NCBI GenBank assembly: GCA_028386065.3
Contig: JAKUCV010000897.1
Location: 302,549-366,548, forward strand
Direction of reading: 5' to 3'
DNA from: Turnera subulata
Lineage: Eukaryota > Streptophyta > Magnoliopsida > Malpighiales > Passifloraceae
DNA: 64,000 bases
This document shows, one piece after another, positions 12,219-23,320 of the stretch; position 1 is the stretch's first letter; every line of letters begins with the position of its first letter. The notes below the pieces were generated by a model that was given only the letters and a program-made list of their open reading frames with translations, was not told where the DNA came from and did no database searches. Made by a program: the position numbers and the translations under genes.

Positions 12219-12627
12219 ATGGATCCGGTTGGAGGAAACCAGCAAGCTGAACAACCACACTTGGAATATGACCAGGTGTCCGTCGATCAACCACCTCAGG
12301 TTGGAGCTAGGCAAGTATACCAGCTGGGGCACCGATGGCTTTACATGCGGATACGGTGCAGATTCTGAAGGTTATGACTCAGATTCTACAACAGCAGACA
12401 TCTAAGAACAAAGGTCCTGTTTAGAACCCAATTTTCACCAAGATAACTAAGCTCGATGAAGATATCTTTCTTGGAGCCACAGATCCACAAGCCGCTGACG
12501 ATTGGCTTCGTAAGATTATTCGAATGACGCAAAAGCTACGATGCAGTGAGGATAGATGGGCGAACTATGCCGCATCTCTATTCTGTGAAAGTGCCACCAT
12601 ATGGTGGGAAATTTGTCAGTCACTCTC
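12219..12627 (+). pseudogene. Ty3/gypsy gag fragment, broken
   Basis: ATG at 12219 opens MDPVGGNQQAEQPHLEYDQ, then frameshifts and stops interrupt the frame. From about 12433 a clear gag block is read: FTKITKLDEDIFLGA then DPQAADDWLRKIIRMT, ending ASLFCESATIWWE, which is typical of the retrotransposon gag domain of plant Ty3 elements. The homology ends near 12627, and zinc knuckle, protease and polymerase are missing here. The matching pol end is at 22615-22744, so the body of the element may have been lost or displaced. Confidence 0.75.
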
Positions 12628-13006
12628 GGATTTTGGCTAAACTAGGAATTTTGTATATCGGTCCCACACCAAATCAATCAGCTAGTTTCCAGTTTGTGTT
12701 TATTTTGATAGATTTGTAGTTCGGACCCAAACCAAATCAACATCTAAAGGAACACTTTCCATACGAATCTATCAAACTCCCGGCTCTTATCCAACCAAAT
12801 TGAATTGAAATACTCAAAGACCTTCCCATAGACATTCTCCATCATTACTCATCTATGCAATGCATGAAAGATACACAAAATAATTAAACAAGCTTCAAAA
12901 ATATCATTAAAAGGATACTAAAAAGGATACAAAATGGTTCAAATCAAAGGATGAGTATTTTTAATCTTCAACCATCACTCATCCTTTCTTCTCCTACAAA
13001 AATGAA
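12628..13006. other. No gene seen
   Basis: AT-rich stretch between the gag fragment and the minus-strand Ty1 gag. A short inexact repeat (accaaatcaa preceded by ggtcccacacc or ggacccaaacc) is present. It may be decayed retrotransposon DNA. Confidence 0.3.
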
Positions 13007-14400
13007 TCAAGTTTTTGGTACCCAATTCATCTTGGGTCCTTGGAGGTTAGTCATAGTACCTTTTGGTACCCAAATATACTTAACATGACAATTCTTTTGT
13101 CTAAACAAGCATGTACGAATCCCATGACCATATTTTCCACAAAAATCACATGTAATATATGAACTATAAGATGATTTACATCTAACACAATTATCACAAC
13201 CAAGTACTCTTGCATTATAAGAATGTTGCCTATCATCATAAGCATATGACTTAGCATTATGATAGAATGGTCTAGCTCTATATGTTTGTGATCTAGAATT
13301 GAAATCATATGATCTTGCATCGTGAGCTCTAGTATAGTATGCATCTGGTCTTGCACCATTAGCATATGTTCTAACATTGTAAGCATGTGGTCTTCTTTTA
13401 TGTGCATATGATTTAGTATGATAGACATATGATCCTTCATCATAAATATATGGTCTAGCATATGGTCTCTTTATATATGCTTGTGATCTACCATGATGAG
13501 CATGTGATCTTGTGCCATGAACATGGAATCTAGCATTATGAACATTTGGCTTAGCATGTTCAAATAATGTAGCATGATGAGAAGAAGATGAAGCACCATG
13601 TTCATATATCTTATCATTAAGTACAAAATATTTAGCATCATATGACACATTAGATGCACCTAATCCCTCTTTTTGCATTGGATTTCTTTGTTGTCCCAAA
13701 AGAAGATTAAGTCCATCTCTACCGTTAGTGAATTTTTCCAAAGTGTTCTTCAAATCAACTTGAGATTTTAAGAGAATCATTCTCTTTTCCCAACACATCA
13801 CATGCACAAACATTGGATGAGATCTTATCATTTAGTTCATTATACGAAGTTTTAAGAGCACTATTTTCTTTTCAAGAGCTTCAAGTTGCTATCTATATGC
13901 TAGATTCTTTTTCAAAGATTTCTCAAGTTCATCATGCAACTTAAGGAAAGCATCATGTAATTTTTCAAATGTAAAGTCATTAGAAGAATCCATTACTTCA
14001 TCATCTTTAAGGGACATAAGTCATATACTTGCTTGTTCTTCAATTTCGGATCCACTTGAATTTGAATCAAGATCATTCCCATGTCTTCATGACTTGAATA
14101 GTTCCCTCACAAAAGCTTCTAAATATCATGAGCGGATTTGCAAGTTCTAACTCTCTCTACTTCTACCATACTTAAACCACTTAGCAAGCTATTCTTAGCC
14201 AAAGCATCAAGAGCGCCTTTGCATTTCTCACTTTCATTCCAATTACTCAAAGGTTTAAGTGGTATATCCCAATCACTTTCAATAATCTCCCAAGCTTCTA
14301 AGCTTTGACTCTTTATAAAAATTTGCATCCTTACTTTCCAATAATCAAAATTCACACCATCAAAGTAAGGAGCTTTACGGATGTTATAACCCTCAAAAGC
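13007..14400 (-). pseudogene. Ty1/copia (SIRE/Maximus-like) gag, degenerate
   Basis: Reading from 14400 leftward: APYFDGVNFDYWKVRM and WNESEKCKGALDALAKNSLL match the N-terminal gag domain of large plant copia elements. Stops and shifts occur near 14100-13840. A long open frame (13831-13007, 274 codons) then encodes an arginine/tyrosine/histidine-rich stretch of about 18 degenerate seven-residue units (R-P-x-A-Y-x-x type, roughly residues 90-205), followed by a CCHC zinc knuckle (CDFCGKYGHGIRTC) and the WVPKG..NWVPK motif usual after the knuckle in SIRE-like Gag. No protease or polymerase follows to the left. This is element debris, not a host gene. Confidence 0.75.
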
Positions 14401-14457
14401 CAGATCTTTACTCTAGGAGATTATTCCAAAACAAAAAGACCTAGACTCGACTACTAA

Positions 14458-16170
14458 TTGTAGGCCCAAATAAGCTAAGAAGGAGGGTTGAATTAACTTC
14501 TAAGATACTTTTCTGGAAATTTTGTATAAGGGGCAAAAACAAAAAAAACTGGGTATTCGAGAACACTAGAGGAGATTAAGAATGAAGAAGAGAGCAATCA
14601 CACACACACATTCAAACACAATAATTTAGAGTGGTTTTCCCTAAAATCTATGGGCACATTCACTACTCAAGGCTCCCCTTGAGATTTACCAAATCCAATA
14701 TATGGTTTCTTCCAAGGTGAAACCCAACCTTTTACAACTAAGCTTTTCCAAAGGATCAAGCTCAAACCTTTACTAGAGTTTTCCCAAGACTCACTCTCTA
14801 ACCTAGGCTTTTACTAAGGCTCAACACAAATCTATACAAGAGTTTTCCAAGGCTCACTCTCTAACCTATACCTAAAGCTTTTTCAAAGGCTCAAGCTTCA
14901 AACCTATTCTCCTTAAGTAAATTTTTTTCAATCCTACTCAAGGTATGATTTTCAAATAACCACTCACTCTTTGTGGGTACAATTAAGCCCAAAGATATCC
15001 CAAAGGTATAAAGCTCAAGAAGAAAGAATTAAATCCTTCAACAATTTCAATGATCAAACTCTAATCTCTTAATGGTTTATGAGCACTTAAGCAAGCTTAA
15101 AGAGGATGTAAATAAAGTTGTAATGACTTGCCCCTTGATGTGCTAGTGAGGATGTGAAGACTATTTATAGACCCCAATAACAGGTAGGGACTTGAAAGTC
15201 AAAGACAAATACCAAAACCATGTCTTCCAGAATGTTGGTGTTGGGACCGTATACAATTTCTAGGTCTGGAAAAAAATCTGCACTCTTCAATCAATTCTGA
15301 CCGTTGGGGCTAATGATTCCAACACCTTCCAACTTTTTTTCTTATAGCTCCTTAGTGATAGTAAGACAATAAAACGGCTATATGCTAAATGCCCGGGAAG
15401 CGAGATTGGGTGTCGAGCCACGGATGAGATTAGTCTGGCTTGTCGAGCTGGGATACTCATTAGTATCAAAAAAAAAAACGGCTATATGGCTTTCTTGATA
15501 GGATTTTGGATCTCCTCTCTATCTTCCAATGGTGTGTGTTCACCTCTAAAGTGTGCCCCTTTTCTTTCACCAACAAAAATGCTTTGTTGTCTTGATAGCT
15601 TCTTAGGAAGAGACAAAAAAAGTTCACTTCTTACTCTTGCTCTTTGGTCATGAATCTTTTGAAATGTCTTAAGAGATAAGGTTGAGAAAGTAAGAGAATG
15701 ATATGTGAAGCTTTAGCACAAGGAAGAAGACAACAAAATAAACAACCCCCTATATCACTTGTTGCATAACTTAAAAAAGAAACCATGCCCATATTGCTAT
15801 AAAATGACGTCACTCAATTTAGAAGGAAAGGTGGGCTATGTTAATAAAAAAATTCAAATACCCAAATCACATATACATATAAAAGCCTTCAAGTACAAGC
15901 CCAATTGAATAATGAAAGGTGACATGGAAAGGGTTAATAACAAAAAATAATGATTGGCCAACTATTATATAATGTAATAAAGTTTATTTTGACTTAATCA
16001 AAACTCTAATACATGTTCAAGTCATAACATTGACAACATAAAAACACCACAAGTAAAATGCATGGATTACATATTCAAGCCATAACATTGACAATATCAA
16101 AAATACCACAAGTAAAATGCAAGGATTAACATAAACATATGTGAAGCATTTTTGAAATATGATTAAATTA
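14458..16170 (-). mobile_element. LTR of SIRE/Maximus-like copia element (approximate right limit)
   Basis: The left edge tgtaggcccaaataagct (the inverted 3' end of the LTR) and the phrase cactactcaagg..ccttgagattt are shared with the LTR at 17554-19409. It lies upstream of the minus-strand gag, as a 5' LTR should. A SINE fragment is inserted at 15385-15474. Near the right end, about 60 bases (centred on cataacattgacaa) are tandemly duplicated at 16010-16130. The right boundary is estimated from length only. Confidence 0.5.
15385..15474 (+). mobile_element. 5'-truncated SINE with target-site duplication
   Basis: About 90 bases ending in an A run are flanked by identical copies of aaaacggctatatg (15371-15384 and 15475-15488). 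The core gagccacggatgagattagt and gctgggatactc matches the minus-strand SINE at 23989-24190, so both belong to one family, Au-like in its 3' part. The tRNA-derived head is missing. Confidence 0.7.
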
Positions 16171-16380
16171 TTCTCTTTTTCTTTTCGTTTAGCTGTACTC
16201 TACTGTCTTAGCTAACTAAGAGTCTACAGACAAGGTTGCAGATCCATTTACCATAGTTTCCATAAACAATAAAAATATATGAGGCGACTAACAACCACCA
16301 AATTAATATAGGTTAAATAGTAATAATGTATGAGGTGACTAGTAACTACCGAATTAGTAGGGTTTTAATGGGGCATCTTC

Positions 16381-16388
16381 TTTATAAA
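16381..16388 (+). promoter_or_regulatory. Possible TATA box of small membrane-protein gene
   Basis: tttataaa lies about 170 bases before the start codon of the small ORF at 16556. The intervening leader is CT-rich, as in many plant 5' leaders. Confidence 0.4.
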
Positions 16389-16440
16389 CTCAGCAAGCCC
16401 AGTCCCTTCCTCCCCACTCAACCGAGCCCCTTCCTTAATC

Positions 16441-16516
16441 CCTCCCTCCCTCTCCTCTCATTTCCTCTCCTCTCCTCTCCTCTCCTCTCCTCTCCTCTCC
16501 TCTCCTCTCCTCTCCT
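16441..16516 (+). repeat. (TCTCC)n microsatellite in leader
   Basis: A nearly perfect pentanucleotide tract of about 12 tctcc units sits between the putative TATA box and the small ORF. Such pyrimidine tracts are common in plant leaders and vary in length. Confidence 0.85.
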
Positions 16517-16555
16517 CATTGTTTTTATTTTCTAATTTTTCTTTACCCAACTCCA

Positions 16556-16759
16556 TTGCCCACCACCACCATGGACAACTCCTACTCACCCCCTCCTCTT
16601 GACTTTGCCACGTCTCATGAATATGACAATTATCCCACGATCCTCAAGATTTGTGTGGTTATTATTATTGTGCTTGTTGTAGTTATCCTACTGACTTGTT
16701 TATGCAGAATCAAACTTCGGGCCAAGGACGAGGAGGTGCATGTTGGTGGTAATAATTGA
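16556..16759 (+). CDS. Small single-pass membrane protein, function unknown
   Basis: This 67-codon frame may start at MPTTTMDNS (16556) or at the second Met (16571, after accaccacc). Residues 1-28 are hydrophilic with a proline patch (SPPPLDF). Residues about 30-50 form one strong transmembrane segment (ICVVIIIVLVVVILLTCLC). A short basic-acidic tail follows (RIKLRAKDEEVHVGGNN). There is no cleavable signal peptide, so a tail-facing single-pass protein is likely. A TATA-like box, a CT-rich leader and a T-rich 3' region with aatgtaatgtg signals suggest a transcription unit. It lies between two copia LTRs. I do not recognise the family; it could be a real short gene or a fragment. Confidence 0.5.
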   Translation: MPTTTMDNSYSPPPLDFATSHEYDNYPTILKICVVIIIVLVVVILLTCLCRIKLRAKDEEVHVGGNN

Positions 16760-16894
16760 GCCAAATGTTAAGTTCTAGGTTGTTTCTTGTCTTTTTTTTT
16801 TTTCTTCTTCTTTTGAATTTTTACAACAATTCCTAGGTGTTTCTTAATGTAATGTGTTACTGGCTTGATGTAATGTGTGTTCCTCTTTAATGTA

Positions 16895-17010
16895 ACTAGT
16901 GCAACTACCCGTGTTACACACGAGCTCAAGTCGCAATTGAATTAGACCGTGTTACACACGGATTTTGTTTGAATGGCAACTGAATTAGGCCGTGTTACAT
17001 ACGGCTTTTG
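16895..17010. repeat. Three short palindromes (CCGTGTTACACACGG type)
   Basis: cccgtgttacacacg (about 16909), ccgtgttacacacgg (about 16947) and ccgtgttacatacgg (about 16992) are three near-perfect hairpins spaced by about 40 bases, each followed by a similar spacer (aattgaatta / aactgaatta). They lie downstream of the small gene. The origin is not known. Confidence 0.6.
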
Positions 17011-17553
17011 TAAGAACCTATACTGTTTCTTATTTTTGTATGACTTTTCGAGAAGTACCATACTTAATATCATGTTAATGTACTATTTGACGATGACCAT
17101 CTCCATTTTAGTTTCTTCTAATTCACAATTATTTCTATTAGCTTATGGATTATTTGATGGTGACCATTACCATACATTTTAGTTATATATAATGTGTAAG
17201 GTAACATTTTCCACTATTTTTTTCCAAGAGAAATATACATTTTGTTAGATATTAATTTTTGAAAATTGTGATTTATATTTTATTTGTATTCTCTTTTACA
17301 TATTTTTGAAACTTGGCCTTGTTCATTTTTTTTTCTGAACAAATTATTATAATTTGAAACTCTTTTTAAATAAATTGAAAAGTAGTTTTCAATTTAATAT
17401 AGTCTTGTTTTTGTTGTTTATTCAATAATATTACTAGGCTGTCCAAAAACAATTAAGCCAGGTGGTCCTTTTCTGGTATCTATCCCAATGGTCTTTTTGG
17501 GTTGGCCCTTTTAGTTTTCTGACTGTTGAAGTCCATGCCAGTGAGGTACTTTC
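17011..17553. other. No gene seen
   Basis: AT-rich spacer between the hairpin repeat and the copia LTR. The 69-codon frame 16973-17182 has no recognisable domain. Confidence 0.3.
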
Positions 17554-19409
17554 TGTAGGTCCAAAGTGGCTAAAAGGGGGGGTGAATTAGCCATTTTTCG
17601 CTTAATCACCGATTTGACGTCACTAATGCCAAATCGACTTTGTATCTAATTCTGGGAAATTATGAACACACTAAAGCACAATTAAGGAGAGGGTTAGAGA
17701 TATTGGTACAAAGAATTTATAGTGGTTCGCCACACAGGACTACCTCCACTACTCAAGGAATCCACCTTGAGATTTCTAACCTTCACTAACCTTGGCTTTT
17801 ACGAGATCAACCAATAACCTATAGTACAAGGTTTTACCTAGGCTAACCTCTAACCTCTCATATCCACAAAGCTAATCCAAACTTTGCTCTTAGTTCTCCA
17901 GTAAGATATCCCCTATCCTACCTCACTCAATTGGTTTCTTCATAGGTTAAACCAATAAACCCTATCTCTTATAAGTTTTTCCAAGGTGCAACTTGCAAAC
18001 TTTCTCTCAAAGTTAATCCTAGCTTTGCTTATCACTAATCAACACAAAAGCACTCATAAGTTTGTCTAAAATATAATCCTCTCTCAAGATATCTTCATGA
18101 GTGACTCACTCAAGAGATTTACAAATAATGCACAAGGATATTTTGAACACTCAAGCTTAGGAGGAGAGATGTTGCTAATTTCTCACTTCTTTCTCCATTG
18201 GCAGCTCTAACATTCTTCATCAATTAATCTTCTTTATATAGAGGCAAGGGGGAAGAAGCCTCCAAGAGTAACAACAATGTGTCACTGTCAGTTGCAATGA
18301 GTTCTGGCATGAAAGGCGCCACAACGTTCAAATCTCTTGAGTAGTCACATCATTCAGCATCTTTTTGTGAAGATCAAGGTTGTTGCTCACATGCTGATTT
18401 GATATGAATGTTAAGAGAGGAAGCTGCAACTTATTTGAATCATTTTGTGTAGTTTCAGAAGTGTAAAGTACTAAATTCATTTGACTTCCTAGTATGGGTT
18501 AGCTTGGCACAAAGACCAAGGAAAGCCAACTATCATCAATCTCTAGTCACTGTCAGATTTTTCATGGAAGACGCCAGGTCATCAACGTTTCAACAGCTTC
18601 TGTAAAGTCTAAGGATGGTATTTCCGTTTGGGACTTGGTTGAATCAATTTAAATCCGTTAGGAGTCCCTTTCCTTCCAGCCCGTTCTGTCGTCAGAGGTG
18701 CCAGAGTGTCAACGTTCTTCTTCCCTGTTCTCCCTTTCATGTTTTGGCACGAGACACACCAGACTGCAGCTTTTTGCCATTGATATCATTGTTTAGCATA
18801 GTCCTAGGTTGGACCTAGGAAATTTGAATTCAACTGCCATTTGATCTGTTTAAGTTTTCTTTTATCACAAAATCAATCTTCAGAAATGGTAGGTACTAGG
18901 TTTGTTGACCAATGCTATTTGGGATTAAACAAACATGAGTGGCATGGGAGCTTGTAGTTGAAAGCGACCCATCATGCCCACTAACACATGTTCCAATTCC
19001 ACTCACTCATCTTCCAAGAATGTTGATCACGGGTTGGGCATATTTGTAAGCTGTGATTCATGGTTAGATACAAAAGATGCTACACATAGGTTTGTCATAA
19101 TCAAAACCTAGTTAGCTCATTTAATATATAATATAGAATCTAGGATGGATGCACATGTAACAAGACTTGAAAGAGACATGTCTACTACACAAAAGTATTA
19201 CATGCATGCTTTGATTTAATATATAAATTTGAAACTTAAAGTTTGTTAGCATCAAAACATGGCTAAGGAATAAAGAGGATTAATAAATATGATTTACGCA
19301 AATTCAAACACTAATCCACAGATACTCAATTATCTCGGTTACTATGCTTAATTAAGATTATAAAAAAAGATTAACACAAAGCACATGCTAATCCGATCTT
19401 AGGCCTACA
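17554..19409 (-). mobile_element. 3' LTR of SIRE/Maximus-like copia element
   Basis: Ends are tgtaggtcc (17554) and aggcctaca (19409), an inverted terminal pair. Immediately right, the minus strand reads tcatcatcaaaaagggggaggt, the classic polypurine end of SIRE-type elements, which places this as the 3' LTR of a minus-strand element. It is 1,856 bp. Short ORFs such as 18615-18818 are noise. Confidence 0.75.
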
Positions 19410-22206
19410 ACCTCCCCCTTTTTGATGATGACAAACTTTGCGTGAAAAGACAATAACTTTTGAAATCAGTTTTGCACAAATGCTCCCCCTATCTAAAACA
19501 TTTGTGCAATCATGCAACACTATTTCTCCCCCTTTTGGAATCTCAAAAAGCTAATATGACCAAGTGTGAAGTACTGAGATAAGCCAAAATAGATCAAGAT
19601 ACTATATTCCAGCAAAAAAATCAACAACAAAACACGGTAATAAAGTATGGTCAATAGAAACGTCAACAAACAACGTTAGTCTGATTGTATCCCTTTTTGG
19701 CATGTCTCAGGCCAAATCGCAACACAAAGGGATAGTTGTAGTCCTACAACAAAAATGCATTAACACCTAGAGCGACTAGCAGGATAAACATCTTCATAGT
19801 GATAAAATTTAGAGCTCAAAATTGATCTTCTCTGTATAAGATAACTCTGAAGTGAGCTAAAAGAGGATGATCAAAGTTCCTGCATAAAGGTATTAATTAC
19901 TCATCCAATTAAAAATACTCACATTTTGGCATCAATCGTGCCAAATATTAACTCAAAGTATCAATCAACAAGCATATATGAATATGTAACATCAACAATA
20001 CTATAAGTAATAAATCAAAGTGTCATGATAATATGATGCAGTGATAGTGACTCTATAATAACTTTTAAAAGCATCAACTGTAAGAGCTCAAAAGAATGGT
20101 ATCTGCCCTATTTTGCATGCCAATTAGCACATTGCCATATAACAAAACATGTAGCATAACATTCAAAAAATACACCAATCAACACAATATATCCATGAAA
20201 AATAATATAAAATCCAGACAAGCAATTAAAAAAATGTATATGATATGAAAATACATGAATCTAAAGAGCAATAAATGAGAAGGAGTCAAACTCGGTTTAA
20301 TTGGCAATAGATTCTTCTTCTTCTTGTGAAGTGGCAGCAGGTGGTGGATGATAGTAAGAAGAATCTCTGACCTCAGCCAACAATATGCCCTTGTTCTTTT
20401 TGCATTTGCATCACTCCTTCAAGTTTTCTATTGGAAACCATCAAGTCCTCCTTCATTCCAATGATTCTTCCATCATCATCATCATCATGCTTTTAAGGCC
20501 ATATTGGTGTGAAGTTACTCAATCAAGTTTGGATCAGGCCTTTCTAAGAAGTGACGTATGAGTCTCAAAGCTTGCTCTTTTGTTGACTCTTGAAACTCCA
20601 AGTCTAACAAAATTAAGAGGAAATGCATAGTGTGACTTTAGCAATTTTACTGCCAACCATAGCTCTTGATCATTTCCATTCCCTCTATTGGTCTCACTAG
20701 ATGGATAGGCATCTTCAACAAACTTGCTCTTCTTCATCCCTTTTCATGATTTAACAAGCGTCAACTTCTTATGATGGGAACTAAAGAAGCTTCTTCTCTA
20801 GACTTGGACTCTTCTTGCTCAATACTGGAAGATTTTCACATACTTTAGAGTATGAATTCTAACAACTTTCTCTTTCCCTTTCTTTGAGAAGTTTTGGTAA
20901 GAAGTCCTCCTCTTTAGTCTTGTGCTTCTCTTTATTTTCCGTTTTGGCATCGCAGAAGCCAAAAGGACTTTCAAACCTCTCTAGATCTGCAACCAAGTAG
21001 CCTTTTTAGGCTCTTCCATAATTATTTCTTCAAGATCTGGTGGTGCTTCAAAAGAAAATTTTATTCTGAATTGTCTCTGATAGTAGCACTTTCGGAGTAG
21101 ATTCAGTCTCATGTTGACTTGGTTTCCCTTGAGGGGCATTTGACTTACTTGAGCTTGGAATATGATTATTGATTGAAACATCATCTCTATCCTTCTATTT
21201 GAACACTTTAAGGTCTTCTCCAATAGGAACACTAGATAATTTGAGAATTGATAGACTTCAAAGTCTTCAACTCTTTCTACAAGTGTGTTTCTTGTTCTAT
21301 TATGAATTTTGGGTGGAGACAAATAAGGTATTTTGTGTTTAGATCAGATTGGTTTTCGAATTGTAGAAGGATAGAGAAGCAAGAGGTATTTTAACCATGG
21401 TTAGGATTCTTCTCTCTCGATTTATGCAAAGGATCAAGATAAGGTATAAGAGAGAATATAAGTGAGGTTGTTGGATTAGTAGATATCAAGACGATTTAGT
21501 GATTTATCCAACGGTTATTTGAGGTTTTCTATGCAAATTCTCTCTATCACCCAACGGTTACTTTTAAAAGGTAACAAACATTTTGCAAGAATCATGCAGG
21601 TTTGGCAGGTTTGGCTTATGAAGGATTTCGACAATAAAGCTGAAAAATAGGCCCTCTCTTTCCTTAGACTTTTTTGCACAAAAATCAATGTTTTCTTTTT
21701 CACTATCTGCCTTTTGAATATGTGGCATCTCCCATGCTAAAACTGCTTGCTCTCCAACTTTTTCACAAATCTCTAATTTAACCAATCCACTTTTGATCTC
21801 TATTGTAATCTCATCATCACTCAAATGTAAAGTGCAAGTGTGCAATTGGATGTACATGAACTAAGTGATGAATATGCATTTTAACATGTAAAGAGATCAA
21901 AGTTGAGAGATATCTCCAAAGAGTGATTGTAGATACTCCAATATGGAGTGCACATTTCCAATCTCCACATGAATCCTAGTGAATTAATCTTCCTTCAGTC
22001 CCTTGGTGAAAATATCGTTGTAAATTTATGTTCGTCTCTTTTTCATTTTTGTCTTTGACTAACTTTGTTGTTGTGCTTATTGAGAGTAGACTAATTTTGT
22101 CTTCATTAGTGCCAAATCGTTTAAGAAGCCTTCTGTATGCATAACTTAGTTGATGAAGATCAAGTTTCTTTATGTGGAATCCGAGGACGAAGTTCAATTG
22201 TCCCAT
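19410..22206 (-). pseudogene. Decayed 3' internal region of SIRE-like copia element
   Basis: At the right, the minus strand encodes a decayed reverse-transcriptase/RNase H junction (22206-21976: MGQLNFVLGFHIKK, then LVKDKNEKETN), like the MGEL.FFLG..IKQ block of copia pol. Further left are broken frames (21857-21564, 21322-20981, 20737-20534) with lysine/serine-rich segments, in the place where SIRE elements carry a third ORF (env-like). Many stops and shifts occur, and none of it is functional. The 5' half of the element is absent to the right, where a foreign LTR piece begins. Confidence 0.55.
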
Positions 22207-22259
22207 TCAGCTCATCTCAAATTTACTACATTTATGCTTTCAAATTCCTTACACAACAA

Positions 22260-22614
22260 CTCATTAGTAGCATCAAGTAGTATGACACAAATGACGTCAC
22301 TTCGTTTTGGCTTGGCGAGGTCAATTCGCCCTAGCCTGGTCAACGCCAGCTTGTTTTCTTTTGTTTTTTTTTTTTTCCTTTTCTAATCCCAAAACAACGT
22401 AGTTTCGATTAAAAGTCCAACACACTCCGTATTTTGCACCAAAACACGATTTATCTCCGACGAAACCCGAACACGATATAATTGCAACTTGATACAGATA
22501 TTCCCAAGCAAAATAATTAATTTCCTTGACCAAAAACCCAGAAAATAAAAACCTCAAGGGTAAAATTGGAACAAAAATTCCATAAATTAAATTATGAAAA
22601 TTTGGGGCATTACA
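22260..22614 (-). mobile_element. Inverted fragment of the 328-3620 type LTR
   Basis: Read on the minus strand from 22614 it starts TGTAATGCCCCAA and follows the first ~350 bases of the LTR at 328 (attccaattttacccttga, gggtttcgt, cgaaactacgt). It is truncated at its far end. The 143-codon minus ORF here (22752-22321) is a by-product. Confidence 0.65.
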
Positions 22615-22744
22615 CAAGTAGAGCAAGCACTTTGCAAACGAGTCAACTTGGAAAGTCGAGGAACATATGCGGACCCAGTATCCACATCTTTTTGTATAAC
22701 CAAGATAGAATTTCGAAGACGAAATTTCCTTAAGGGGGCAAGAC
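22615..22744 (+). pseudogene. Ty3/gypsy polyprotein C-terminus and polypurine tract
   Basis: The plus frame STWKVEEHMRTQYPHLF is typical of the chromodomain-containing end of chromovirus integrase. It is followed by aatttcgaagacgaaattt and a purine run (cttaagggggcaagac) that abuts the LTR. It is preceded by an unrelated inverted LTR piece, so the rest of pol is lost. It may be the far end of the element that starts at 10292. Confidence 0.7.
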
Positions 22745-23265
22745 TGTAACAACCCGGATAAAATTTCACTTTTTTACTGGGACTATAATAAGGCATTTAC
22801 CGTATGGAATTAACTTTGGAAATTATTTCACAGTAAACCGAGCCTCAGATTCCAAATCCGACCCTTGCCCCACGTTCCAGATATTTTTGCAGATTATGCA
22901 AACCAAAGTTTGAATTTTTTGGTTCCAGAAATCTTAAGAAAAATCAGGTTTAACCTCAATATTATGGACCAGAAATAAAATAAAGGGGGTATTTTAGTTA
23001 TTTGTTGGTCCGAACAAGACCTGCTTGAGTGTGTGGAATATGCCTGCATCATATTTATTTTGTTCACACCTCATCGCATATCTTTTTCTTCGTCGGTAAG
23101 CTGCACCCAGATTTTTTTTTTCTTTCTCCTTCCCCAATAAGGAAAAAATTCTTCTTCATCACAAATTTGTTTTTTGCCTATAAAAGGAACCCTGACCTTC
23201 TCTATACATCACCTGCAAAAACAAAACCATACCAGCCTTCTTCCTGCATGCTTGCCAACTTTCTC

Positions 23266-23320
<55 letters not shown>

